Source: Microbacterium paraoxydans (GTDB lineage Bacteria; Actinomycetota; Actinomycetes; Actinomycetales; Microbacteriaceae). Taken from it: DNA of 64,000 nucleotides. The stretch is taken from the NCBI RefSeq assembly GCF_018224615.1, contig NZ_JAGTUK010000001.1:310001-374000 (forward strand), in the 5' to 3' direction. Under the pieces are notes generated by a model, which saw only the letters and a list, made by a program, of their open reading frames with translations, had not been told where the DNA came from and did no database searches. This document shows, piece by piece, positions 8,046-14,788 of the stretch. Positions within the stretch are counted from its first letter, which is position 1. The number at the start of each line of letters is the position of its first letter. The position numbers and the translations under genes are program-made.

Positions 8046-9266
8046 GTGACCTCAATCGAATCGATTCGACAAATGCGGCCGGATCAGCGGACGCGCCGCG
8101 CCAGGATCGCCGTCTCCGCCCTGTTCCTCACCAACGGTGCCCTCTTCGCGAACATCCTGCCGCGGTACCCGGAGATCAAGTCCGCGCTCGGGCTCGACAA
8201 CCTCGGCTACGGTCTCTCGATCGCGGCGTTCCCCGCGGGAGCGATCGCCGCCGGCCTGTTCGCGGCCGTGCTGATCCGGCGCTTCGGCTCGGCCAGGGTC
8301 GCCGTCATCGGCACGGTGCTCACGAGCCTGGGGCTGCTGTCGGCCGCGCTCGCGCCGTCCGGGCTGCTGTTCGCCCTCGCGCTGCTGCTGGGCGGGGCGT
8401 CCGACGCGATCACCGATGTGGCGCAGAACGCCCACGGTCTCCGCGTGCAGAAGCGCTACGGTCGCTCGATCATCAACAGCTTCCACGCGATCTGGTCGAT
8501 CGGCGCCGTGCTGGGCGGGGTCATGGCGGCCGGGGCCATCGCACTGCACCTGCCCCTCGCCGTGCACCTGGGCGTCTCGACGGCGGTGTTCGCGGCGGTC
8601 GCTCTGGTGGCCCTCGGGTTCTGCCTGCCGGGACACGACGACGACGCAGAGGAGGCTGCGGCCGAGCCGGGCGAGCTGGCCGGGCAGGTGCGCCGTGGGG
8701 TGTCGCCGCGCACGGTGGTCGCGATCGTCGCGCTCACGCTCATCGCGATGGCGGGCGCGATCGCGGAGGATGCGGGCAACTCCTGGGCCACGCTGTACCT
8801 CGGCGACTCGCTGGGCGCGGCCGCGGCGATCGCGCCGCTCGGCTTCATCGCGCTCGTGGGGGCGCAGTTCGTCGGGCGGCTGTTGGGCGATCCGCTGACC
8901 GACCGGTTCGGGCAGCGCGCGGTGGCGGCGGTGGGCGGGCTGATCGCGGCGGTCGGCATGACGCTCGCGCTGGCCTTCCCGAGCGTGCCGGGCACGATCC
9001 TGGGGTTCGCGGCGGTCGGCTTCGGCATCGCGACGCTGATCCCGGCGGCGATGCACGCGGCGGACGAGCTGCCTGGCCTGCGCCCGGGAGTGGGGCTGAC
9101 GCTGGTGTCGTGGCTGCTGCGTGTCGGCTTCCTGCTGTCACCGCCGTTCGTGGGCTTCCTCGCCGAGACGCAGAGTCTGCGGGTGGGCCTGATCGTCGCG
9201 CCGGCGGCTGCGGTCGTCGCGGTGCTGCTGTCGGGCTTCCTGGACGGACGGCGACCGCGCGACTGA
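8046..9266 (+). CDS. MFS transporter (fucose-permease-like)
   Basis: A 406-residue major facilitator protein with twelve hydrophobic segments. The beginning resembles the FucP/YbjJ group: SALFLTNGALFANILPRYPE, then GLDNLGYGLSIAAFPAG. The central loop (about 195-225) is acidic and then basic. The GTG at 8046 is the longest start, but an in-frame ATG at 8073 follows a 14-base palindrome at 8056-8069 that would be more sensible as promoter DNA, so the shorter protein (397 residues) is a real alternative. No partner gene is adjacent; the substrate is unknown. Confidence 0.85.
   Translation: MTSIESIRQMRPDQRTRRARIAVSALFLTNGALFANILPRYPEIKSALGLDNLGYGLSIAAFPAGAIAAGLFAAVLIRRFGSARVAVIGTVLTSLGLLSAALAPSGLLFALALLLGGASDAITDVAQNAHGLRVQKRYGRSIINSFHAIWSIGAVLGGVMAAGAIALHLPLAVHLGVSTAVFAAVALVALGFCLPGHDDDAEEAAAEPGELAGQVRRGVSPRTVVAIVALTLIAMAGAIAEDAGNSWATLYLGDSLGAAAAIAPLGFIALVGAQFVGRLLGDPLTDRFGQRAVAAVGGLIAAVGMTLALAFPSVPGTILGFAAVGFGIATLIPAAMHAADELPGLRPGVGLTLVSWLLRVGFLLSPPFVGFLAETQSLRVGLIVAPAAAVVAVLLSGFLDGRRPRD
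8056..8069. promoter_or_regulatory. Perfect 14-bp palindrome near MFS start
   Basis: TCGAATCGATTCGA is perfectly self-complementary and lies 3 bases before the ATG at 8073. If translation starts there, this is a good operator candidate. If GTG 8046 is used, it is inside the coding region. No regulator gene is adjacent. Confidence 0.4.
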
Positions 9267-9269
9267 ACT

Positions 9270-9319
9270 GCAACTCAGAGGTTGCGCTGCGGACCTATTG
9301 GTGCAACTCTGTAGTTGCA
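9270..9319. promoter_or_regulatory. Two ArsR-type operators, 33 bp apart
   Basis: Site 1 is GCAAC-N6-GTTGC (9270-9285). Site 2 is GCAAC-N6-GTTGC (9303-9318), which extends to TGCAACT-N4-AGTTGCA. Their centres are 33 bp apart, about three helical turns. They precede the SRPBCC-ArsR operon, whose second gene is the likely ligand. Confidence 0.65.
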
Positions 9320-9357
9320 GACGTCGTCAGATCGACGACGACCGGAGAGGACACATC

Positions 9358-9840
9358 ATGAGCGACATCACCCGCGACGACGCCGCCGTGGTCGACGAGG
9401 CGGGGTTCTCCGTCCGTCGCACCATCCGCATCGACGCCCCCATCCGGGCGGTCTGGCAGGCCGTGACGGAGCCCGAGCACATCTCCCGCTGGTTCGGCCG
9501 CACCGCCCTCACCGGCACCGGCGTCGGCGCCACCGGCACGATGGCGTTCCCGGATTACGACGTGATCCCGCTGCGCGTCGAAGAGTTCGACGCCCCGCAC
9601 CGCATCACCTACCGGTGGAACAACGACGACGCGCTCGGCACGCTGCCCGACGAGGTCGACGAGGAGACCTCGACCGTCTTCACGTTCACGCTCGAGGAAC
9701 GCGACGGCGGCACCGAGCTGACGGTGGTGGAGAGCGGCTTCGAGCGCACGTCCGACCCGCGCGCGAACCTCCAGTCCCACCGCACCGGCTGGGAGCTCGA
9801 GCTCGACAAGCTCGTCACGCTGGTCGAGGGTCGCGCGTGA
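9358..9840 (+). CDS. SRPBCC (AHSA1-type) protein
   Basis: A 160-residue START-like helix-grip protein of the Aha1/AHSA1 group. RRTIRIDAPIRAVWQAVTEP is the classic first strand and helix, HISRWFGRT is the following loop, and TELTVVESGF and the C-terminal helix (LQSHRTGWELELDKLVTLVE) complete the fold. Such proteins bind hydrophobic ligands, and many sit beside an ArsR regulator, as here: its stop overlaps the regulator's GTG. The start ATG follows GGAGAGG. Two inverted repeats upstream suggest repression by the partner. The ligand is unknown. Confidence 0.88.
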   Translation: MSDITRDDAAVVDEAGFSVRRTIRIDAPIRAVWQAVTEPEHISRWFGRTALTGTGVGATGTMAFPDYDVIPLRVEEFDAPHRITYRWNNDDALGTLPDEVDEETSTVFTFTLEERDGGTELTVVESGFERTSDPRANLQSHRTGWELELDKLVTLVEGRA

Positions 9841-10154
9841 CGGCGTCGACCCTCATGCCCGTGCTCTCGGCACTCGCCGACGAGACGCGGTGGAGCATCC
9901 TGACCGCGCTCGGCGAGGGCGACGCCTCCGCGTCGGCCCTCGCCGGCCGGCTGCCCGTGTCGCGCCAGGCCATCGCGAAGCACCTCGCGGTGCTGCAGGA
10001 GGTGGGCCTGGTCGAGCCCGTGCGCGTGGGCAGGGAGGTGCGGTTCCGTGTGATCGGGGCCGAGCTCTCCGCCACCGCGGCCGCGCTCGACGCCATCGGG
10101 CGCGAGTGGGACCGCCGCCTCGCCGCGATCAAGCAGATCGCGGAAGGGCTCTAG
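9837..10154 (+). CDS. ArsR-family transcriptional regulator
   Basis: A 105-residue ArsR/SmtB winged helix. LSALADETRWSILTALGEGD is the family helix 1-2 signature, and SRQAIAKHLAVLQEVGLVEP is the recognition helix pair with the typical KHLxxLxxxGLV. No metal-binding cysteines are present, so it is not an arsenic or metal sensor. The GTG at 9837 overlaps the SRPBCC stop (GTGA), coupling the two. The duplicated GCAAC-N6-GTTGC sites in front of the operon are the likely targets. Its end overlaps that of the convergent MarR gene by four bases. Confidence 0.9.
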   Translation: MTASTLMPVLSALADETRWSILTALGEGDASASALAGRLPVSRQAIAKHLAVLQEVGLVEPVRVGREVRFRVIGAELSATAAALDAIGREWDRRLAAIKQIAEGL

Positions 10155-10696
10155 GCCAGCTCCTTCGCGCCCTCGACGTCGCCGTGCTCGGCATCGGCCT
10201 CCGCGGCCTCTTCGATCGCGGCGGTCATGCCCACGAGGAACCGCATGACCACGGCGCGCTCGGGGTCGGAGAGGTCGTCCACGAGGTTCAGCATCCGGCG
10301 GTGCATGGCGCCCAGGGTCGCGCGCACCTCCTCGTCGCTGCTGACGGTGGGCACCACGATCCCGGCGCGGCGGTCGGTGGGGTGCGGTTCGCGGCGCGCA
10401 TGACCTCCGCGCTCCAGGCGGTCGATCAGCGTGGTGGTCGATGCCGTGGAGATGTCGAGCATGCGGGCGATGTCGATCGGGCGGACGATGCGCCCTGCCC
10501 GCTGTTCGCGCAGCAGGAAGCGCAGGGCCACCAGGTCGGTCTCGTTCATGCCCATCGACGCGCGGGTGCGGGCGCGCATCGCGGTCTCGGCGCTGCGGTA
10601 CCGGCGCAGCATGTTCAGCACGTCGACGGTGGAGGCGGTGTCACTCTCGGGGTACCAGTATCCGGATGCGTGGAACTCGCCCCTGCTGTCGGTCAC
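10151..10696 (-). CDS. MarR-family transcriptional regulator
   Basis: A 181-residue MarR-type regulator. The winged helix is at about 75-135: NETDLVALRFLLREQRAGR, then IDIARMLDISTASTTTLIDR (recognition helix) and the wing RREPHPTDRRAGIV, with DxR as in MarR. Long N- and C-terminal helices form the dimer. The acidic Ala/Glu tail extends past the usual end. The GTG at 10696 is well supported by GGAGAGG five bases upstream and overlaps the preceding gene's stop (GTGA), so it is translated together with the small three-helix protein. Confidence 0.85.
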   Translation of the reverse strand: MTDSRGEFHASGYWYPESDTASTVDVLNMLRRYRSAETAMRARTRASMGMNETDLVALRFLLREQRAGRIVRPIDIARMLDISTASTTTLIDRLERGGHARREPHPTDRRAGIVVPTVSSDEEVRATLGAMHRRMLNLVDDLSDPERAVVMRFLVGMTAAIEEAAEADAEHGDVEGAKELA

Positions 10697-10929
10697 GCGA
10701 CCTCTCCTTCGTCGCTGGACCCGGCCTCCCGCTCGAGCATCTCCATGGCGCCCGTCTCGACCTCGGCCGGGACGATCCGCAGGAGACCGCCCGTGATGGC
10801 GTCGGTCTCGGCGCCGATGATCTGCTCGATCCGGCGTCGCGGGACGGAGGGGAAACGCTCCTCCAGGCGTTCGAGCAGATCGGCGTATCTGATGTACGAC
10901 GCATCCTCGAGACTGAGTCGCTCGGGCAT
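10693..10929 (-). CDS. Small three-helix-bundle protein
   Basis: A 78-residue acidic protein. LERLEERFPSVPRRRIEQII resembles the short actinobacterial three-helix bundle dimerisation domain, in which an ERFP-x-LP-type motif begins the second helix. It is translated with the MarR regulator (GTGA overlap) and preceded by AAGGA. The family has no firm biochemical role; in this pairing it could modulate the regulator or simply be co-expressed. The family match is from memory of the motif, not a search. Confidence 0.65.
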   Translation of the reverse strand: MPERLSLEDASYIRYADLLERLEERFPSVPRRRIEQIIGAETDAITGGLLRIVPAEVETGAMEMLEREAGSSDEGEVA

Positions 10930-10998
10930 GGCATCCTTTCGGGGGCGATATTCCCATCATCGCACTCCTGAAGTGCCTGATCTGACCGAATTATCGCT

Positions 10999-11019
10999 AG
11001 TCTGTCTCGTTGTCAGACT
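10999..11019. promoter_or_regulatory. Inverted repeat in divergent MarR intergenic region
   Basis: AGTCTG-N9-CAGACT lies between the three-helix protein gene (leftward) and the second MarR gene (rightward, ATG 11057). It is placed to bind one of the two MarR regulators flanking it; which one is undetermined. Confidence 0.45.
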
Positions 11020-11056
11020 GCCGAGGTACCATGTCTCCGGGGAAGGAGTACTCGGC

Positions 11057-11503
11057 ATGAGCAAGACCGGCACGGATGTGGCAGCCTCGGCGCTGTCCCG
11101 CGATGTCGACGACTTCCGCCGTGCCGACGCTCAGCTCAACCGCCGTCTCGCCGCCCGTCGCGCCCCCAACGATACCGACCGCGCGGCGATGCACTTCATC
11201 GGCACTGCGCCCGCAGAGCGCCCGATCACCCCGCGTGACCTGGCCGGCTTCCTCGGCATCAGCACCGCGGCCGTGACGAGTGTGATCCGCCGTCTGTCCG
11301 AGCGCGGGCAGATCGTCGTGGCACCGCATCCGCTCGACGCGCGCTCCAAGGTGCTGCGGCCCTCGCTGCGCGACCTGCACTCTCCGGGCGACGATCTCTC
11401 GGCGCGCGTGGCCGCTCTGGCCGAGGAATTCACGGAGGAGGAGGCGGCCGCGATCTCGCGTTTCCTCCGCCGCCTGACCGAGGAGATCGGCGATCTTCCC
11501 TGA
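11057..11503 (+). CDS. MarR-family transcriptional regulator
   Basis: A 148-residue MarR regulator. DTDRAAMHFIGTAPAERPIT begins the winged-helix domain, ITPRDLAGFLGISTAAVTSV holds the recognition helix, and IVVAPHPLDARSKVL is the wing with the DxRxK turn. The start ATG follows AAGGAG. It is divergent from the three-helix/MarR operon and 70 bases upstream of the DUF7882 gene. A 17-bp dyad in that gap makes the DUF7882 gene a likely target. The ligand is unknown. Confidence 0.85.
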   Translation: MSKTGTDVAASALSRDVDDFRRADAQLNRRLAARRAPNDTDRAAMHFIGTAPAERPITPRDLAGFLGISTAAVTSVIRRLSERGQIVVAPHPLDARSKVLRPSLRDLHSPGDDLSARVAALAEEFTEEEAAAISRFLRRLTEEIGDLP

Positions 11504-11513
11504 CCGACTTGAT

Positions 11514-11530
11514 CTAGTTAGTTAAACTAG
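11514..11530. promoter_or_regulatory. Operator-like dyad before DUF7882 gene
   Basis: CTAGTT-N5-AACTAG, a perfect AT-rich dyad that stands out in GC-rich DNA, is followed by a further TAGTAAACTA half-copy (11528-11537). It lies between the MarR gene and the DUF7882 gene. A MarR operator is the simplest reading. Confidence 0.5.
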
Positions 11531-11573
11531 TAAACTACTTCTCGTCCAGCTTTCTGTCACGAGGAGAGAGATC

Positions 11574-11900
11574 ATGGGAACCCTCACGTACGCGAGTGCC
11601 ACCGCCCCGATCGAGATCGACGACGAGGTGCTCGCGCATCTTCGTGCTGTGACCGTCACCAAGCTCCGGCGCAACGAGCCGTTCGCTCTGACCGTGCCCA
11701 CGGGCGGCGGTCAGTCCGAGACGCTGTGGATGCACGCGTCCATCCCGGTGCGCTTCGTGGTCGATGCGGCCGTCCCGCTGCACCGGCCGCTTCTCGCCCG
11801 GCTCATGGGTGCGGCCAGTTCCACCGGAGGGCTCGACCTCACCGATCCGGAGCTGTCGCTGGAGACCGAGGAGCTGCGACTGCACGCGATGAGCGCGTGA
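11574..11900 (+). CDS. DUF7882 family protein
   Basis: A 108-residue protein of a family confined largely to Microbacteriaceae. The opening MGTLTYAS, the EIDDEVLAHLRAVTVTKLRR helix, the WMHASIPVRFVV strand and the late GGLDLTDPE segment are the recognisable landmarks. Older databases label these proteins as ATP-dependent DNA ligase, but no nucleotidyltransferase motif is present and the length is far too small, so that label should not be used. Ribosome site: GAGGAGAG before the ATG. The role is unknown; the upstream dyad suggests MarR control. Confidence 0.75.
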   Translation: MGTLTYASATAPIEIDDEVLAHLRAVTVTKLRRNEPFALTVPTGGGQSETLWMHASIPVRFVVDAAVPLHRPLLARLMGAASSTGGLDLTDPELSLETEELRLHAMSA

Positions 11901-11934
11901 TTGCACGGAGGATGCAGGCCCGCCTCACCGACCG

Positions 11935-12066
11935 TCGTGGTTCTCTCGAAGGGCTCTCGAACCACGAGCGGTGATGGCCTCGGCGAGTACGGAGCGGGGG
12001 CTCCGCCTCGCCACCGAGCGGCATCCGGCGGCCAGGGATTCGGGTTCCCGGCCGCCGGATGCCGCT
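11935..12066. terminator. Two long hairpins in a convergent gap
   Basis: The gap 11901-12073 lies between convergent genes. Hairpin 1 is TCGTGGTTC/GAACCACGA (11935-11943 with 11959-11967). Hairpin 2 has a perfect 17-bp stem (12017-12033 with 12050-12066, loop 16). Neither has a T tract. They are placed to stop transcription from both sides. Confidence 0.6.
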
Positions 12067-12073
12067 TCGTCTT

Positions 12074-12826
12074 TCACAGGGCGGTGTAGCCGCCGTCCAC
12101 CAGGTGGTAGCTGCCGGTGATGAAGCTGGCGGCGTCGCTCGCGAGGAACACCACGAGGTTGGCCACCTCGTCGGCCTGGCCCAGTCGCCCGATCGGGTGC
12201 TTCGACACGAGGAACTCCTTCGCCTCGTCGCCCATGTTCGCCAGCAGCGGGGTGTCGATGAAGCCGGGGCCCACCGAGTTCACGCGCACGCCCTGCGCCG
12301 AGTACTCCAGTGCGGCGGTCTTGGTCATGCCGACCACGCCGTGCTTGGCGGTGACGTAGGCGGGCGAGCCGGCGAAGCCCACGCTGCCGAGGATCGAGGC
12401 GATGTTGACGACCGAGCCGCCGCCGTTCGCCAGGATCGAGGGGATCTGCGCCTTCATGTTGCGGAACACCGCGTTGAGGTTGATCGCGATGACCTTGTCC
12501 CACGCGTCCTCTTCGTAGTCGGCCGTGGGGGCGGTCGCGCCACCGATGCCGGCGTTGTTGACGCCGATGCGCAGCGGGGCGAGGGAGTTGGCGAGCTCGA
12601 CCGACGAGGCGATCCAGGCGGGGTCGGTCGCGTCACCGACCGAGGCCTCGGCGGTGCCGCCCGCGGCGCGGATCTCGTCGACCACGGCCTGCGCGTGCTC
12701 GGCGTTGAGGTCGTTCACCACCACGGATGCGCCGTTCTGCGCCAGCAGCAGCGCCACCGAGCGGCCGATGCCGCTGCCTGCTCCCGTCACGATCGCCGAG
12801 CGGTTCGAGACGTCGTACTGAGCCAC
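12074..12826 (-). CDS. Short-chain dehydrogenase/reductase
   Basis: A 250-residue classical SDR, cytoplasmic NAD(P)-dependent oxidoreductase. The cofactor loop TGAGSGIG is at 15-22, followed by an NDLNAEHA turn with an Asp that favours NAD. NNAGIG follows at about 89, and the catalytic Ser lies in NIASILG. The catalytic YVTAK motif (Tyr, Lys) is present, and the C-terminal VDGGYTAL end is typical. Length and motif order match 3-oxoacyl-ACP-reductase/glucose-dehydrogenase-like enzymes; the substrate cannot be assigned. The gene is alone on its strand, 108 bases downstream of a MarR gene. Confidence 0.9.
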   Translation of the reverse strand: MAQYDVSNRSAIVTGAGSGIGRSVALLLAQNGASVVVNDLNAEHAQAVVDEIRAAGGTAEASVGDATDPAWIASSVELANSLAPLRIGVNNAGIGGATAPTADYEEDAWDKVIAINLNAVFRNMKAQIPSILANGGGSVVNIASILGSVGFAGSPAYVTAKHGVVGMTKTAALEYSAQGVRVNSVGPGFIDTPLLANMGDEAKEFLVSKHPIGRLGQADEVANLVVFLASDAASFITGSYHLVDGGYTAL

Positions 12827-12918
12827 GAGAGACTCCTCCTCCGGGCGGGCGCGGTGCCGGGAGATCTTCTCGGACGGTCCGTCCTTGCCTCCAGCCTACG
12901 CCCGAATATCGGAGGTGG

Positions 12919-12930
12919 ATTCACGTGAAT
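12919..12930. promoter_or_regulatory. 12-bp palindrome upstream of SDR
   Basis: ATTCACGTGAAT is perfectly self-complementary, lies in the 108-base gap between the MarR gene and the SDR gene (both leftward), and is about 95 bases before the SDR start. It may be an operator; with no second copy this is weak. Confidence 0.3.
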
Positions 12931-12934
12931 GGAA

Positions 12935-13423
12935 TTATGCGGATGGTGTCCAGGTCTGTTCCGGCCCGACGGCGGACGACAGGCGACGACTGATCGTGCC
13001 GAGCTGTCTCGCCTGCGTCGGAGTGAGGGTCTCGAACACCACCTGCCGCACGAGGGCGTGGTGGCCGGGGGTGGATGCGGCGACCTTCCGGCGTCCCTCG
13101 TCGGTGAGGATGCCGAGCGTGAAGCGGCCGTCGGCGGGGTCGGTCTCCCGGCGCACCCAGCCGTGCGACTCCAGTCGAGTGACGGCGCGCGAGAGGCGCG
13201 AGAGCGTGCAGCTCGCATACGCCGCGAGGGTGCTCAGGCGCAGCCGACGATCGGGCGCGGAGTCGAGGGCGAACAGGATCCCGTGCTCGAAGTGGCTCAG
13301 GCCGCTGTCGCGCTGCAGCTGCGCGTCGAGTGCCGTGGGCAGTCGCTCGAGGAGCGTGGCGATCGCGGACCAGATCTCCAGCTGCTCGTCGCTCAATGGT
13401 GCGGCGCTCTGCTGCTCTGGCAT
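12935..13423 (-). CDS. MarR-family transcriptional regulator
   Basis: A 162-residue MarR regulator. LSDEQLEIWSAIATLLERLP is the N-terminal dimer helix. LSTLAAYASCTLSRLSRAVT is the recognition region and WVRRETDPADGRFTLGILT is the wing with the DxR motif. The ATG at 13423 gives the normal family length; an in-frame start 90 bases upstream would run into the promoter region. It is divergent from an SDR gene, with two copies of an ACTTGC-N4-GCAAGT operator in the gap, so it probably represses that SDR and itself. Confidence 0.88.
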   Translation of the reverse strand: MPEQQSAAPLSDEQLEIWSAIATLLERLPTALDAQLQRDSGLSHFEHGILFALDSAPDRRLRLSTLAAYASCTLSRLSRAVTRLESHGWVRRETDPADGRFTLGILTDEGRRKVAASTPGHHALVRQVVFETLTPTQARQLGTISRRLSSAVGPEQTWTPSA

Positions 13424-13466
13424 GAGGCCAGGATAGGGCACCGCATCGCCCTTTCGCCGCGCCTTG

Positions 13467-13515
13467 ACTTTCCCAGGCAAGCTAATTCGCGCTACAGTGA
13501 CTTGCCTGAGCAAGT
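13467..13515. promoter_or_regulatory. Paired MarR operators, 33 bp apart
   Basis: The perfect site ACTTGC-CTGA-GCAAGT (13500-13515) and the imperfect copy ACTTTC-CCAG-GCAAGC (13467-13482) lie between the divergent MarR and SDR genes. Their centres are exactly 33 bp apart. Autoregulation and control of the SDR by MarR are inferred. Confidence 0.65.
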
Positions 13516-13551
13516 AATCAGGTCAGGTGAGACCGAAGGAAGGGGCAGGTG

Positions 13552-14343
13552 ATGGAACTGGGGCTGCAGGGCAGGACGGCGTTCGTCAGCGGGTCGACGC
13601 AGGGGATCGGGTACGCCGTCGCGTCGGCGCTCGCCGCGGAGGGTGTGCGCGTGGTCGTGAACGGGCGCACACCGGCGGGCGTGGAGGAGGCGGTGGCCAG
13701 GCTGCGGGCGGCGCACCCGGACGCGGAGATCTCGGGGCTGGCGGCCGACTTCGCGCGGGCCGACCAGGTGTCGCGGCTGCTCGGGGCGCTCGGCGACGTC
13801 GACATCCTCGTCAACAATGTCGGGCTCTTCGGGCTTGCCGAGTTCGACGACCTCCCCGACGACGAGTGGGACCGCTACTTCCAGGTGAACGTGATGAGCG
13901 GCGTGCGGCTGTCGCGCGGACTGCTCGGCGGCATGATCGAGCGCGGCTGGGGGCGGGTCGTCTTCATCTCCAGCGAATCGGGGGTCAACGTTCCCGCCGA
14001 CATGGTGCACTACGGCGTGACCAAGGCGGCGACCATCGCCCTGGCCAACGGCCTGGCCAAGCGCACCAGGGGCACTGCCGTCACGGTGAACACGGTGCTC
14101 GGCGGCCCGACCTACTCGGACGGGGTGGCTGCCGCCGTCGCGGCGGTCGCGGATGCCCAAGGGCTGCCGGTGGAGGCCATGAAGGGCGCCATCATCGGCC
14201 AGAACCGCACCTCACTGCTGGAGCGGTTCCTCGAGCCGCGCGAGATCGCCGATCTCGTGACCTACCTGTCGAGTCCGCGATCGGCGGCGACCAACGGGGC
14301 GGCGCTGCGGGCCGACGGGGGTGTGCTGACGTCGATCCTGTAG
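13552..14343 (+). CDS. Short-chain dehydrogenase/reductase
   Basis: A 263-residue classical SDR. The cofactor loop is SGSTQGIG near residue 14, followed by VVVNGRTPAG with an Arg in the place that favours NADPH. NNVGLFG replaces the common NNAG. The catalytic Ser is in FISSESG, and YGVTK holds the Tyr/Lys pair. The C-terminal region ending in ALRADGGVLTSIL is usual for the fold. The ATG at 13552 is preferred over the GTG one codon earlier because GAAGGAAGG lies about ten bases before it. Divergent from a MarR gene with shared operators, so it is probably induced by a small aromatic or similar ligand; the substrate is unknown. Confidence 0.88.
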   Translation: MELGLQGRTAFVSGSTQGIGYAVASALAAEGVRVVVNGRTPAGVEEAVARLRAAHPDAEISGLAADFARADQVSRLLGALGDVDILVNNVGLFGLAEFDDLPDDEWDRYFQVNVMSGVRLSRGLLGGMIERGWGRVVFISSESGVNVPADMVHYGVTKAATIALANGLAKRTRGTAVTVNTVLGGPTYSDGVAAAVAAVADAQGLPVEAMKGAIIGQNRTSLLERFLEPREIADLVTYLSSPRSAATNGAALRADGGVLTSIL

Positions 14344-14357
14344 CGCGACATCCCCTC

Positions 14358-14401
14358 TTGACACGCCCTCGCCGCGGGAATAACGTACAACCAAATGGTT
14401 G
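14358..14401 (+). promoter_or_regulatory. Strong promoter with operator over the start codon
   Basis: TTGACA (14358-14363), a 17-base spacer and TAACGT (14381-14386) form a near-ideal sigma-70-type promoter whose transcript would start within a base or two of the ATG at 14395. The perfect dyad CAACCA-AA-TGGTTG (14388-14401) covers the start site and start codon. It is a typical ArsR self-repression layout. Confidence 0.75.
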
Positions 14402-14787
14402 CACGAACAGAACTGAGCGAAGCGGAGGTCGACCGTGTGTTCCACGCACTGGCGACGTCGACCCGGCGCGACATCCTGCGCCGGACGATCGAGCGGGAAC
14501 AGTCCGTCTCGACCCTCGCCGCCGAATACGAGATGTCGTTCGCAGCGGTCCAGAAGCACGTCGCCGTGCTGGAGGCCGCGAACCTCATCGTCAAGCGCGC
14601 CGAGGGACGCGAGCGGCTCGTCCGCGCGAACCCCGAGATGATCGCCCGCGCCAGGGCGCTCCTCGCCCGCTACGAAGAGCTGTGGCGGTCGCGCATCGCC
14701 CGGCTCGACGACCTGCTGGCCGAAACGCCGACCGGTCGCACCGACAGCGACAGCACCGACAACGCACGACAGAACCCAGGAGACTGA
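14395..14787 (+). CDS. ArsR-family transcriptional regulator
   Basis: A 130-residue ArsR/SmtB-type regulator without metal ligands. VFHALATSTRRDILRRTIER is helix 1-2, YEMSFAAVQKHVAVLEAANL is the recognition pair, and the wing contains EGRERLVRANPE. An 18-residue Thr/Asp-rich tail follows the last helix. The ATG at 14395 is the only sensible start and seems leaderless. The next gene begins one base after its stop, so regulator and SRPBCC protein form one operon, the second ArsR-SRPBCC pair of the window but in reverse order. Confidence 0.9.
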   Translation: MVARTELSEAEVDRVFHALATSTRRDILRRTIEREQSVSTLAAEYEMSFAAVQKHVAVLEAANLIVKRAEGRERLVRANPEMIARARALLARYEELWRSRIARLDDLLAETPTGRTDSDSTDNARQNPGD

Positions 14788-14788
14788 C

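Noticed and set aside
7037..9361. Rightward 774-residue open frame over the SDR/DUF2867 and MFS genes
   Set aside because: Shadow frame antisense and out of frame to real genes; composition is His/Arg/Gly repeats without domains.
11574..11900. DUF7882 protein as an ATP-dependent DNA ligase
   Set aside because: Databases carry that label, but the protein is 108 residues with no ligase motif.
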